Shown: positions 1-10,556 of the stretch, in pieces
Numbering within the stretch: position 1 is the stretch's first letter
Layout: every line of letters starts with the position of its first letter
NCBI GenBank assembly: GCA_035578175.1
Contig: JAQMRL010000003.1
Location: forward strand, 87,522,469 to 87,586,468
Direction: 5' to 3'
From: Catonia carolina
Taxonomy: Eukaryota; Arthropoda; Insecta; Hemiptera; Achilidae
DNA: 64,000 bases
Notes under the pieces: generated by a model
The model's input: the letters and a program-made list of their open reading frames with translations, nothing else
Told to the model about the DNA's origin: nothing
The model's database searches: none
Program-made: the position numbers and the translations under genes

Positions 1-167
1 TTTTATTTTGTAAAAATCCATATTTGTAAAATTTATATCAACATTACCACGCCATTATCAAATATTTCAAAATACCTCAGAAATTCTATGCATTAGTGTT
101 TTTTTTTTTTGCATCCAGGAGACTCCAAAGGGAGTATAGGACATGTCAAGATAAAACTGATGAACAA

Positions 168-372
168 AAATTTTATCACTTACCACCAAAAATTTGTTTC
201 TGCTACAGATTACTTCAGTAGGCTTGTCATGAACCCCATTGTATCAAATATCACACAAAATTAAAAAGCCAACCACAATGATAAATTCATCACTTACCAA
301 TAATTTTTTCCCGCTACTGATTAACTCAGTAGGCTTGTCATGAACCTCTTTGTATCAAATAGTACACAATAT
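168..372. repeat. Two-unit tandem repeat, about 118 bp period
   Basis: Two diverged direct copies share the block reading atcacttaccaa, then ctac(a)gatta, then cagtaggcttgtcatgaacc and ttgtatcaaat. The first is at about 168-265 and the second at about 283-372. No coding potential or element ends are visible. The preceding bases 1-167 show only AT-rich sequence with a T-run. Confidence 0.6.
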
Positions 373-540
373 TTGTTTAATTAAAAGTTAAATACATTTC
401 ACCCAAAAACTATTTAGAAAGGAATTCGTGCACACTGTAAAATGTTTCATCAATCAAATATTGTTTTAGCTTTTTTAAAAAATGACTTAAATTGTCACAA
501 CTTTTTAAACTTTGGGGCTATGTATTGATGTAGTTTCTAC

Positions 541-1309
541 CTGTAGTCCAGCCTCTCTTAGTTTGCTCCAAATGTTAACAAAAAATGACGTCACTAAGCA
601 TGCGCATTATATCAAAATGTGTACATGCTGATTAAAAAGTAACAACAAAATACTTTCAAAAGTATTTAAATACAAAATACTTTTAAAAGTATTTTTATAA
701 ATGAAATTGTTAGGCTTACATCATATCATGACTGATGTTTTTATTACTTTAAGTATTTATAATTATAAAAATAGTTAAAGTTTTCCTTTTCCGATTAATA
801 TTAGCCGAAGTTCCAGTCCGGTTATTCTCCTTGTGATGCTTGTCAGTGATATAAGTATCCCCTGGCCGCGTTACGGGCGCTGCGCAGGTTAAGCTTAGTG
901 GTGGGGCTGCCACCTCACTGCCTCCAAGCATGCAGATCAGTTCGTTCGAGATGACACTCTAGGTTCTTCCGCCCTCTCCGCCGTTGGGATTTTATTCCTC
1001 TTCCGCCTTCGAGGCCGTTGACCGGTTTTCACCTGTAACCCTAGGCAGGGGCCCTTACTGGGTGCTACCATCCGGAGCCAGATGGACCCAGGTTTTTTAA
1101 CGAGGTTGTTATTCCTCCCCCTCCACACTTCCCCATCTCTTGCCGGATGGGGCCCCGGGCTTGGGACCGGCAGTGTTAAGCAACACTGTTGGCGGTAGTT
1201 AACTTAATAGGAATAGGACATCCGTAAAGTCGCAGACTCTAGTGCACCCTGTAGTAGGTGGCTTTTGTTTGTTGACAATAGGAGCAAACTAAGAAAGGCT
1301 GAACTGTAG
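541..1309. mobile_element. MITE-like element with GC-rich insert
   Basis: Imperfect terminal inverted repeats: the left end (ctgtagtccagcctctctta, then gtttgctcc) is matched in reverse by the right end (ggagcaaactaagaaaggct, then gaactgtagta). A second copy in reverse orientation lies at 26503-26830 and shares the internal block with paired AAAATACTTT-type palindromes. This copy is more than twice as long because about 770-1190 holds an extra GC-rich segment absent from the other copy. Confidence 0.65.
770..1190. other. GC-rich insertion inside MITE, unclassified
   Basis: This roughly 420-bp block is clearly richer in G+C than its surroundings, with stretches such as ggccccgggcttgggaccgg. 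The related MITE at 26503-26830 lacks it, so it is probably a separate insertion. Open frames across it (up to about 63 codons on the minus strand) show no recognisable domain. It could be part of a non-LTR retrotransposon or a captured gene fragment, but nothing visible decides this. Confidence 0.45.
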
Positions 1310-1526
1310 TATAGTTAATGCTCAATTTAATTGAATAATTAGGGGATACTGATGTTTGTTGTTGTGAAAATCATTTAGTTGTAACACATCGGTCACGTAT
1401 GTTGCTATAATGTATCAAAGTAAACATTGGATTTGCTTATAGCCTTATTCCTAACATAACTTTCAAACAACTGTACATTTCAGGAAGAACTTACCTTAAT
1501 TAAAGAGCTGCAAAAATAGAAATATA

Positions 1527-2569
1527 CCGGGTGATTCAAAACTACATGGCAATCTCTTGGGATCTCATTCTATAGCTAAAAATAAGAAAAAAAGTTCATA
1601 TAAACATATGCCTTAAAACGCTTAGTAAGCGAGTTACGGCTAGCAAAAAATTTCACCTAGAACTCTGTACCCTCGGTGAAGTAAGGCTGTATAAAAATGT
1701 TAAAGGTAGTTACAAAGATACAAATACGATTGTTTCTTATGTTTTTTAATCTGAAAAATTGAATAAAATTGGTTCCAGAGCTGTAAATGCAATACTTTCA
1801 GAGATATCTTACATAAAACACAAGAATTGATGCAAAGAAATAACACATTTTTGTGTTTAACGTAAGATTACTTCCATAAATGGTAAATAAAGGTGTACTT
1901 TTCTTAAATAAATTTGTAGAAAATTTAATTCTGAGAAGATTCATGTAAATAACTCAGGAAGAAAATGAATAATAGATATTGAAATTTCGCTTTATTTAAA
2001 ATCAAAACAGACGCACATAAAACGCACATTCTTAACTGCATAATATATTAGATTGGGAGTAACAGCTGATAATGATCAGCTCTATTATTATTATTATTAT
2101 TCATATATTATTATATAGCTATTATTCATTTTCTTCCTGAGTTATTCACATGAATCTTTTCAGAATTAAATTTTCTACAAATTTATTTAAGAAAAAATAC
2201 ACCTTTATTTACCATTTATGGAAGTAATCTTACGTTAAACACAAAAATGTGTTATTTCTTTGCATCAATTCTTGTGTTTTATGTAAGATTTCTCTGAAAG
2301 TATTGCATTTACAGCTCTGGAACCAATTTTATTCAATTTTTCAGATTAAAAAACATAAGAAACAATCATATTTGTTTCTTTGTAACTACCTTTAACATTT
2401 TTATACGGCCTTACTTCACCGAGGGGTACAGAGTTCTAGGTGAAATTTTTCGCTAGCCGTAACTCGCTAACTAAGCGTTTTCAGGCATATGTTTGTATGA
2501 ACTTTTTTTCTTATTTTTAGCCATAGAATGAGATCCCAAAAGATTGCGGTGTAGTTTTGAATCACTCGG
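1527..2569. mobile_element. Foldback element with about 480-bp inverted arms
   Basis: The two halves are near-perfect reverse complements. The left begins ccgggtgattcaaaactac, the right ends gtagttttgaatcactcgg, and they meet in a short AT-rich centre near 2085-2110. TA dinucleotides flank both ends, and the gggtgattcaaa-type tip resembles the mariner-like tips at 37546 and 38521. Non-autonomous: no transposase is visible. It sits just before the truncated zinc-finger exon at 2590. A single diverged arm of the same family is at about 10140-10556. Confidence 0.8.
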
Positions 2570-2589
2570 TATATTCATATATATTCAAT

Positions 2590-2906
2590 AGAAGTCGTTC
2601 AGTCATTCATCGGGACTCTATGTTCATAAGAGATCACACTTGGATATCTTCGCATTTCCTTGCAGTGTATACAATAAAAAATTCAAGACGGGTAAAAGGC
2701 TTGCCTTATATTTTGTTGTTCATATTGGTGAAAGGAACTTTACTTGTGACATCTGTCAAAAAACTTTTGCTCTGTATAGTACAATGAACCATCACAGGCA
2801 GATTCGTAATGTTACTGGACAGTTTACGTGCACTATCTGTCAAGCCGTATTTAAAATGAAGCGTTACCTTAGAAATCATGTGAGATATAAACATAAATCT
2901 TCATAA
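2590..2906 (+). pseudogene. 5'-truncated zinc-finger exon copy
   Basis: Homology to the array exons starts abruptly within finger 4 and runs to the stop at 2904-2906. The closest relative by eye is the 6962-7832 exon. The remnant reads part of finger 4 (SSGLYVHKRSH), then a finger 5 whose second zinc cysteine is tyrosine (CSVY instead of CSIC), a finger 6 whose last histidine is arginine (HRQIR), and an intact finger 7 (KRYL core). The acceptor, linker and fingers 1-3 are missing. The foldback element at 1527-2569 ends about 20 bp upstream, and nothing zinc-finger-like lies to its left, so this is more than a simple insertion. A possible poly(A) signal is at 2932-2937. Two damaged zinc ligands and the lost 5' end argue for a dead exon. 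Confidence 0.85.
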
Positions 2907-4160
2907 TTTTTATAAATGTGAATTGATCCCAAATAAATGTTTTAAATGTTTACAAGTAAATTGTTTTTTTTTAATTTTTTGTAATTGTTGTAACATATAT
3001 TTTTGGAGGGTTTAAGCAAACTGTAAATAATACTTTTTTTTTAATTAAAAATCTGTAATAACTTGGTAAAAGTCGAACCTGGTAGAGTTTTACACTGGAA
3101 TTAGTTTTTGTCATAAGCTTAAAAATATTTGAGAAAATTCTGTGCATAAGTAATTGTAAAAAAGTATTAAGTTTATATTATTTATATATTCACTGGCATC
3201 ACTTTTAACCAATCATCACATTAACTACTCAGGTAATTCAGAAACCCAGGACCTTGGCTTTTCAATCAGCTAATTACCTACAGAGCTATCAAAACACTCA
3301 GGTATTTTATATGTATCGTATATGCCAGCAATGGCTAATGTTAAAACAGTTGCCTACTTCAACTTTAGTCATTGTTCTGAATTTGAAAGGATGTCAAGTT
3401 TATGCAGCTGATGAACACAAGAGTAATAAAAACAAAAGAAAATAACAGATTTTTTTCATTTCGGGTAGGGTTTGGAAGTGTTTAATTTCATGATGTACAT
3501 TAGATTACATCACATATGATTTATAATAAATTTTTATTTCTACTAGGTTGTAAATAAGCTACAGTTTTATTAACCAACCACAACTTGGTCCTATCCAAAT
3601 CAGTTAAGAAAGAGCCCTCTAACTGCATTTTTTTTCTTTTGAACATTAAAAAAATGTATTTAGGTTTAAATTATTGTCAGGTTTTTAAAAAATTGTTGTT
3701 GGTCAGTTGAAACTTAGTGATGAAATTCGTAACAACCTCATAAAGATTTAAATTAATTCCTCTGTTGCTATACGTATTTAGTTATTACACACATTGATTG
3801 ATAAAAAATGTTAATAAAATGTATAATACGTTATAAAATGTAAAATATTTTAATAAAACTCGGTAATACGTTTATACCAACCAAGCATTCAGCTGAGAGC
3901 AGTCTCACTACTGTACTTGTTATGTGTAATCAAGCCTATAAGTACTTCTTCTTCTTCTTCTTCTAAGACTTTCTTCCACATGTCTTCATTATATATAATT
4001 AACAGAGTTGGCGCACCCTGTAACCAGACAGCAACCCTCTAACAGATCGTAATGATTGGCAATGTATAGTACGTTAAATATCATCACATTAATTTTAATC
4101 ACCCATCTCATGAAAAAAAAAACAGTTTTCTGATAATTCTAATTTTTTCGTGTATGATAT
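2907..4160. other. Non-coding, no recognisable element
   Basis: AT-rich sequence between the pseudo-exon and the first intact exon. I see a short (TTC)n tract at about 3946-3967 and otherwise no convincing coding or repeat structure. If the array is one gene, this is intronic. Confidence 0.5.
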
Positions 4161-4186
4161 TTGAGTAGAATCATATTTGGTTTCAG
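4161..4186 (+). promoter_or_regulatory. 3' splice site of zinc-finger exon 1
   Basis: The exon is preceded by ttgagtagaatcatatttgg, then tttcag. The same block precedes the acceptors at 6961 and 11530 (ttgagtatgaaatcaacatt and ttgagtatagaatcaccatt, each followed by tgatttcag). Homology therefore extends into the intron, which suggests duplication of exon plus flanking intron, and possibly a conserved branch-point region. Confidence 0.7.
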
Positions 4187-4922
4187 GGAACTTTGTTTAA
4201 ACAATACATCGAAGGAGTTTAGGAAGCTCGTTTCAAAAAATAAACATATTTTACCTGTAAATGACGAACAATCCAGCACTAAAACAACATCAATGGAAGA
4301 TTCAGATAGTAATGGCTGTCCTGAATTTTATAAGTGCAACATATGCGACAAAAAATACAAAATGTGGATTAGTTTTCAAGAGCATCTATCTCTACATGAA
4401 GGCAAGATAGGGAAGAAACATATGTGTCACATTTGTGGTAAATCTTTCGATGCATCGAGCAGTTTGACCTACCACTTAAATCATTTTCACCTTGGAATTA
4501 AAAATCACAGCTGTGATATTTGTGGTCGTAAATTTTCACAAAAACACTATTTAGTACATCATAAACGTTTACATACCGGTGAAAAACCATTTATGTGTGA
4601 TCTATGCGGGAAATCATTCTCACAGTCAACTGGTCTGTATGTTCACAACAGATCACATACCAATGTTTTCCCACATAGTTGTAATGTTTGCAATAAAAAA
4701 TTTAGAACAAGACAAAGCCGTGATGAACACTTTGTTATTCACACTGGGGAAAAGAACTTTACTTGTGATATCTGCCAGAAAACGTTTACTCGATGTAATA
4801 CGATGAGACGTCACAGACAGATTCATGATTCTAAAGAACATTTTTCGTGCACTATTTGTCAAGCTGTGTTTACGGTGAAACGTTACCTAAGAAAGCATAT
4901 GAGTTATAAGCACAAAGCTTAG
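4187..4922 (+). CDS. Terminal exon: seven C2H2 zinc fingers (array member 1)
   Basis: Predicted DNA-binding C-terminal part of a nuclear zinc-finger protein, about 245 codons. A linker of about 50 residues precedes seven C2H2 fingers (first Cys near residue 51). Finger 2 (HLNHFH) and finger 7 (HMSYKH) have four residues between the histidines instead of three. Linkers after fingers 3 and 5 are the classic TGEK type. Finger 5 has Arg where the hydrophobic helix residue is expected (FRTRQSRDEH). Contact positions (-1,2,3,6) are Q,T,G,V in finger 4 and R,N,T,R in finger 6. The exon starts at AG/G with its first base completing an AGG codon. No in-frame ATG lies near the acceptor; the first Met is about 37 residues in. 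This is the shortest linker in the array. Subfamily: groups with 6962 and 11531. Confidence 0.9.
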
Positions 4923-6017
4923 TAATTTCTGCAGACGTTCTTTTTTCCCAGAGTCACTTATAATTAAAGTGTTTATTTGAAAAACAGCTCATGTCAAAAA
5001 AACAAATTTTCAAGAAAAGCTAAAAACAATTTTACTTTTTACCTGTATGAAATATAATTTTTAAAAAGTCACAGGTATTTGTAATATTAAAGTACAAGAT
5101 TTAAATAAGCAACTGAAATTTAAAAATTAATGTACATTTCTCCGATATTTAAAAATTTACAAATTTTATTGGTAATTTAATTCTTAAACAAAGTAAAACA
5201 TTATTTATAAAGGAACTTTTGTATATTGCAATGTGTTTTTCATCAATCAAGAATTGTTTTCTGTCTTTTAAATATTACTAATTTTATAAAGTGTGTAATA
5301 TGCTTTTCACGGTTGATGAGCTCTACTGTTCCACACGTTTAGACCAATCAGAACGTTTCCCAGCGTTGTCAGATTGTACCTGACAAACATTATGCGCGCA
5401 TGCGTAGAAGAGCCGCAATAGTTCACTCTCATCTTGCATCTCGTACTGAACACATCGATTATAGAGCGCGTTAACATGCAATACTTTATAATATAATCAG
5501 CTGATTGTAGTTTGTAGGTTATAATTATTATTAAAAGACCAAAAAAATGGCCGACAAAATATATAACAGAGCTACAAAAGCAAGTATTGGCAACATTGCT
5601 GGCAAGCCATTGGCTAGCTATAAAGTGGGTAGAGGGCAATGCAAACGTTCAGAGCTCATTAGCCTTGAAAAATAGTATAGTAATTTATTGATGAATTTTC
5701 TACTTGCACAACTTTACACAGCTTTCCGACTATAAATTTTGTTCCTCATTATTCAAAATAAATTTTTTTAACAAGTTTTGGATTAACAAATTCTGTCTAA
5801 AGCATCCCTAGTGTAATACATGAAGTTTATTTGCATTTTTTTTTCTATTCTATTTTTTGTAACTTTGAAATATTATTTTGGATGATTTTAGATACCTTAT
5901 TGTATATTATTAAGTGGCTCAAGTTAGGTTATATTTTTATTTTTATTTACACATATCTTATAGCATGTTTTTTTTTCTTAATAATTGATGATTTTGTTAA
6001 TTTTATCTTTGAAAATT
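4923..6017. other. Non-coding interval with a short Kozak-like ORF
   Basis: AT-rich except for 5300-5640, which is more GC-balanced. It carries aaaaATGGCC at 5547 opening a 42-codon frame (listed separately). No repeat ends were recognised. Confidence 0.4.
5547..5675 (+). CDS. Short ORF, 42 codons, unverified
   Basis: An ATG in a good context (aaaaatggcc) starts a frame beginning MADKIYNRATKASIGN and ending in a stop at 5673-5675. It lies in a stretch with more GC than its neighbours. It could be a first coding exon whose donor (for example the GT in tataaagtgggtag near 5622-5630) leads elsewhere, or chance. I recognise no family, and no splice partner is obvious. Confidence 0.15.
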   Translation: MADKIYNRATKASIGNIAGKPLASYKVGRGQCKRSELISLEK

Positions 6018-6225
6018 TGCGGTTGGTTTTTTTTTTTTTTTTATTTTTTTTTTGGTTTAACGTTCGACTGTTTTGCAAATTGCTGCTAATGCAGACGGTG
6101 AAGGATGAAATGAATTTTTTGCAACGTATGAAAAAATGCCATGCTCGAGTGGGATTCGAACCCAAGACCGCGTGATGAGAGGCGAGCACGTTGCCAACGC
6201 GGCCGTTGCGGTTGGTGACCTTAAA
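6018..6225 (-). mobile_element. tRNA-derived SINE (minus strand)
   Basis: Read on the minus strand it has a tRNA-like head with a B-box-like ggtcttgggttcgaatccca, an A-box-like region around gttggcaacgtgctcgcctc, a short body (gcattagcagcaatttgcaa, then aacagtcg) and a run of A (T-runs at 6030-6052 on the plus strand). A second, head-less copy is at about 26960-27085. It is unlikely to be a functional tRNA because the head continues into the SINE body with no acceptor-stem pairing. Confidence 0.65.
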
Positions 6226-6932
6226 CTTTTCTTAAAGAAACTGGAAGCCCCCTGTTTTATTGAATTATTTTATATGTGGTTGACTGAGAAACTTCTAGGG
6301 CCTGTACATCAGAAATGTAAAAAAAAAACTTAATTAAATTTTAAAATACAACTGTTTTAACATAAACACTTCATGCATATTAAATGCATATTACTGTAGT
6401 AAATCCTAAACATTCTAGTTTATTATTTATTTATGTTAGTTAGATATACTGTAGTACTTAAAAGTTTCTAATTCACTGAATTTTTTATAGTTTTTAATTC
6501 TGTATTATAAATATTTTGTACTTTACATAAAAAAAAATTGAGTTTCACTGGAGAGATGGTAAATACATAATTTATTTAATATTTTCATAAGTTTTCGGTT
6601 TAGGATTATCTGTGAAACTAAGTGATGAAAACAGGGAAAATATAATAATAAATTAAAACATCTGTTTATTAGTTCTGTGTCGGATAATTTTTAAGTGCCA
6701 TTAAACTAAGTATTGCCAGGAATGAAAAAAGTATTTATTTCATTTCTAGTCACTGATTCTACATTTTGGCCATGAACATTATCGTGATAACTCCAAGAAT
6801 TTACTGTTGATAAAATGAAAGAGAAAAATCTTAATTTATTAAAAAAAATTTTTACAACATCCCTATAAAAATTAGTTCCAGTTGATTTCAGTAGTACATT
6901 GATGTTATTTCTTTAAGTGTTATACATTTGAC
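6226..6932. other. Non-coding, AT-rich
   Basis: No element ends, inverted repeats or coding signal recognised. It would be intronic if the zinc-finger exons belong to one gene. Confidence 0.4.
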
Positions 6933-6961
6933 TTGAGTATGAAATCAACATTTGATTTCAG

Positions 6962-7832
6962 GAATACAAAGAAACAAAGTAAAAGGCAACCGTCATCAAA
7001 GAAACTGTCTTCATTATGTAAATCACAGACCAAGAATTTGAAAATTTCATGTGTCAAGGGGACAGACCGTCCAGTTTTATCAAGAAATCGAGGTACCAAA
7101 CGTAAAAATACCAGTGAAATTGAATCTGTTTCCGTTACAAAAGATATTCAAACAATTAGTATTGAATCAGATAACCATGTCCCAGTGAACTCAAATGAAG
7201 ATGATAATTTAAATGAGGTAGTCGTTTCAAGATTGTACGAGTGTGAAAAATGTGGTAAAAAATACACAAATAGGAATAATTTTGTTCATCATTTATCCGT
7301 ACACTCGGACGAGAAGAAACATATGTGTGACAAATGTGGCAAATCATTTGGTCATTATAGCAGTCTTACTTATCACATAAACCATTTTCATCTCGGTATC
7401 AAGACACATGCGTGTGATGTGTGCGGTCGTAAATTTTCTCAAAAGCATTTTTTGTCGGAACATAAACGAATTCACACAGGAGAGAAACCTTTCATGTGTG
7501 ATACTTGTGGAAAGTCGTTCACTCATTCGGCCGGACTCTATGTTCATAAAAGATCACATTCAGATGTCTTTCCGTTTTCTTGTAGCATATGCAATAAGAA
7601 ATTCAAGGCACATAAAAGACTTGTTCTACATTTTGTGATTCATACTGGTGAAAGGAACTTTACTTGCGACATCTGTCAGAAGAAATTTAAACGAGCAGAT
7701 GAAATGAAACAACACAGGCTGATCCACACGGCTTCTACATATCAGTTTTCATGTGATATTTGTTCAGCAGTTTTTAAAATAAAACGTTACTTAAAAAATC
7801 ATATGAGATATAAGCATAAGGGTTCTGTTTAA
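6962..7832 (+). CDS. Terminal exon: seven C2H2 zinc fingers (array member 2)
   Basis: About 290 codons after the acceptor TTTGATTTCAG at 6951-6961. The linker of about 94 residues is rich in Lys/Arg and Ser (KKQSKRQ, NRGTKRK, probable nuclear-localisation clusters) and turns acidic before finger 1 (SNEDDNLNE). Seven fingers follow from about residue 95, in the same order and spacing as the other exons: finger 2 ends HINHFH, the linker between fingers 4 and 5 reads SDVFPF, and finger 7 has the KIKRYL core. Helix contact residues are H,A,G,V in finger 4 and R,D,E,Q in finger 6, so predicted specificity differs from neighbours. No Met occurs in the linker upstream of finger 1. Candidate poly(A) signal AATAAA at 7985-7990. 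The truncated copy at 2590-2906 is its nearest relative by eye. Confidence 0.92.
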
Positions 7833-7994
7833 AAGATATTTCTGTTTGTATTACTCGTGATAAGTTTTTTTTATGTGCAGTAATAGTAATAGAAAATTCT
7901 TAAAAGTTTTGTATAATATTATAATCTTTGATAAATTTTTTACTAATTTGTTAAAACAAATTTTGGGTTGTAATGGAAACTTTAAATAAAGTGG

Positions 7995-8405
7995 TAGAAT
8001 ATTGACGAGATAAATTGAGCGCTGATAGAGGGGATACAAGACCAGCTGTACTATCACTTCTTGTTATAAACGTGCACCCTCATTATGTACGATTAGGCTT
8101 ACATTCGTTGACCTAATTTTATTGTTATACTTGATCGCAACATAACCTCACTTTTTTATAAATAAATCTTTTTTTTGAACAGCTAATTCATTGTTTCTAA
8201 ACTTTATTTAATCAGTTATGCGTTTCCTTTAATTTTAATTATTCTTACATAAACTAGAGACATTTAAACTAGACACGTGCGGTGATTGTATAATGGGAAC
8301 CTTTTGATTTGTTGCGTGTTATACCGATTGTACTTTACAGATGGTGCGGAGAATGTGTTAACTGCGCATCCGTGATCCAGCGCTCAATTTATCTTGCCAG
8401 TATCT
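7995..8405. mobile_element. MITE-like repeat with about 25-bp inverted ends
   Basis: The left end (atattgacgagataaattga, then gcgctg) and right end (cagcgctcaatttatcttgc, then cagtat) are inverted copies about 400 bp apart. There is no coding content. The target duplication is unclear. Confidence 0.5.
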
Positions 8406-9144
8406 CATTGTTATTTGTTTCTGGTTGTTTTTTCAATATAAGTAAATTACATTAAATATTACATTTAAAAGTAATGTAGCTCAACCTTGTTGATATAAAT
8501 AAAAAAAAACGTGGGCATGAGACAATTTCCAGTGGGAAAAATAGACAATTAAACTGACCTATTAATGTTAATCATATACTGATGATTATCTCAATATTTT
8601 CAACATATAATTTTTATATATTTATTTTGTATTCGTTGAGGAAGTACGTATCTTCAGACGATTTATACTGGATTTACATGTACATTTATCTTTTTTTTTA
8701 GTTCATTTTAAGTCGCATTAACAGCTTGCTCATTAGCGACTACAGTGGATTTTGACTTGCAATTATTTCCAGACCCTAAAGGTCTTGTCAAACAGAACGC
8801 GCGGACAGTCCGCTGTGGACTGAGAGAGCCTAACTTAACACGGACAAATCAGGACGGACCAGAACATTTGTGAAGAAAACGTGAACAAGTTGTAGCAAAT
8901 TTATGATTTGTTATTTTTTCAACTTTAAAACTTGAATTTATATTGTTTAGCAGTTCCTCAGACAAAAAAGAATTACTTCTTTTGTTCGCTTTGAGTCGGT
9001 TGAAACGAAAAAGAAAATGAGTGCACGAAATTAATTGCAAAAGGGAGGAGGTAGGCAAATTTCACCGACTTTGCAATCAATTAAATTCCTTCGAAGACCG
9101 ATTTTTCATGTACTTTCGTTTATCCCAACTATAATTTCATTATT

Positions 9145-9290
9145 GTTGATATAGGTAGTAATGGGCGGTAGTATCTTCGAAAATTCCACTTTCTGTCGTG
9201 AGTTCGTAAATAACAAAATTATACTGCCTCCAAAGTCACTACCAGGAACAGACATCCCTGTACGAGACCAATTTGTTAATTACTTCAACT
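9145..9290 (+). pseudogene. Harbinger transposase fragment (DDE_Tnp_4-like)
   Basis: The peptide GGSIFENSTFCREFV, followed by LPPKSLPGT, matches the block after the first catalytic Asp in Harbinger nucleases (typically VDIG, then sDGGiF..S.f, then LP.p..LPG). A VDIGSN block sits just upstream at 9145-9162 in a different frame, so there is a frameshift near 9160. Only a small part of the nuclease domain survives. Non-functional remnant. Confidence 0.7.
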
Positions 9291-9402
9291 ATTTGAGTCG
9301 ATGGATAATGTTAATAATTAATAAGTCAATGACAAATTATAGATTGATACACGTTCAATGTGCAGTTATGCTGTCAATCTTGTCGACAGTAAAAATGTAA
9401 AA

Positions 9403-9603
9403 CTAATTTTTTGTTATAAATATTGTAATAACAAAAAAATAATAAAATTTGTGTTTAGTACTACTGGTTTGTTGAAGTTTTTCAGCTGTTTCTCTCCATG
9501 ATTGTGCTTTCTTAACCAAGTTATTGTAATTATTATCCTGCACATCATATAAATGTGGGTGCTCCCTAACAAGTTCAATTAATTTTTCCACTTCATCGGC
9601 CAT
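9403..9603 (-). pseudogene. MADF-domain protein fragment of Harbinger element
   Basis: The minus-strand frame from the ATG at 9603 encodes MADEVEKLIELVREHPHLYD, continuing to YNNLVKKAQSWRETAEKLQQ. This is the start of a MADF (Myb/SANT-like) domain, with its typical opening helix (LIELVREHPHLYD) and Trp-containing second block. PIF/Harbinger elements carry such a protein as the DNA-binding partner of the transposase. The frame stops after about 66 codons, so the C-terminus is missing. Its position inside the terminal repeats assigns it to the element rather than to the host. Confidence 0.75.
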
Positions 9604-9837
9604 CCTGTCTGTCGCGAACTCTGTAGAAAAATACAACCTCCCAACAGTCCGCTGCAGAATAGATTGGTACGCAGCATAGGCCGCTGTCTATTTGACTAGG
9701 ATGATGCAACAATGTCTAACACAGGGTCCATGCGGACAGTTCGCGTTCTGTTTGACAAGACCTTAACAGAGACCTCTGTGTTGTAAACTAGCACATTACC
9801 ACTTCTCTTGACCATATTTATCTTGGTTGAATCATAA

Positions 9838-10130
9838 TACATAAAAAATATGGTATGAAACACTCAATGGTCTTTCTCTTGGCAGTGTAAATATTGAAAT
9901 ATATAACCTATGTTTAATAGTAAGTAAACAATGTAAAATAAGAACATAACTTAATATTAATCATGAGTAAATGATGCTAAATGAAAAATTGACCTCTGTT
10001 CGACTTAAAAATATGCAACATCATTAAAATTGATGCCAGACTTAAGCTCTGTAAAAATAAAAGTTGTAGGTTTTTTAATTTGCTATGACTTGATTATGTA
10101 CACTTTTGTCATAACGTATTATGCGATGTA
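9838..10130 (+). repeat. Partial copy of the 950-bp interspersed repeat
   Basis: Diverged match to the left third of the family best seen at 56927-57870: tatgaaacactcaatggtct in place of gtgaaacactcacacaactt, then tttaatcatgagtaaatgat, then acacttttgtcataacg. No right end is present; the next segment belongs to a different family. Confidence 0.55.
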
Positions 10131-10139
10131 TAATATCAT

Positions 10140-10556
10140 TTATTAAAGTTATTTTATGTTAAACATAACATTTTTTAACCACTATATTTTGTTTTTTATG
10201 TCTGATATCTTTAAAACTTTGAGAGATACTTTCTACGACCTCTTTCTTTTGATTCTTCAGGTTAAAAATCATAAGTTGCCTACAGATAAGTCTCTAATTA
10301 TAGCTAAAAAAAACAATTATAGCTTAATTATAGTACTTATAGCTTAAAAAATAGCTTAATTATAGTAATTATAGCTTTAAAAATTTCAGGGTGGCCTTAT
10401 TTCAATGACGTAATTGAATTCCAAGTGAAATCTTTCACCAGCCATAACTTGGTAATGAAGTTTATCCAAACCTATATTTAAATGAACATTTTTTCTTATT
10501 TTTAGCTTTATAATCACCATCAGAGAGATTGCTATTGATTTTGAATCGCCCTACCT
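10140..10556. repeat. Single arm of the 1527-2569 foldback family
   Basis: Diverged match to the right arm of the foldback at 1527-2569: ggtgaaat-type block, cagccataacttggtaatga, then ttttttcttatttttagc and an end at gattttgaatcgcccta. The opposing arm is absent, so this is a solo arm or an older deletion product. Confidence 0.55.

Larger units (their letters stand above)
8780..9763. mobile_element. PIF/Harbinger element, internally deleted
   Basis: Terminal inverted repeats of about 30 bp start aggtcttgtcaaacagaacg and end gttctgtttgacaagacct. The 3-bp duplication TAA at 8777-8779 and 9764-9766 fits the TWA target of PIF/Harbinger. Inside lie a plus-strand transposase fragment and a minus-strand MADF fragment, the two proteins such elements encode. 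At 984 bp it is far shorter than an autonomous copy. Confidence 0.85.

Noticed and set aside
1471..1500. Zinc-finger array acceptor (acatttcag/gaagaac)
   Set aside because: The frame stops after a few codons, no finger follows, and the match to TTTGATTTCAG is weak.
4579..4806. Overlapping plus- and minus-strand ORFs within the zinc-finger exons
   Set aside because: They are shadows in other frames produced by the regular Cys/His codon pattern, and all array exons show equivalents.
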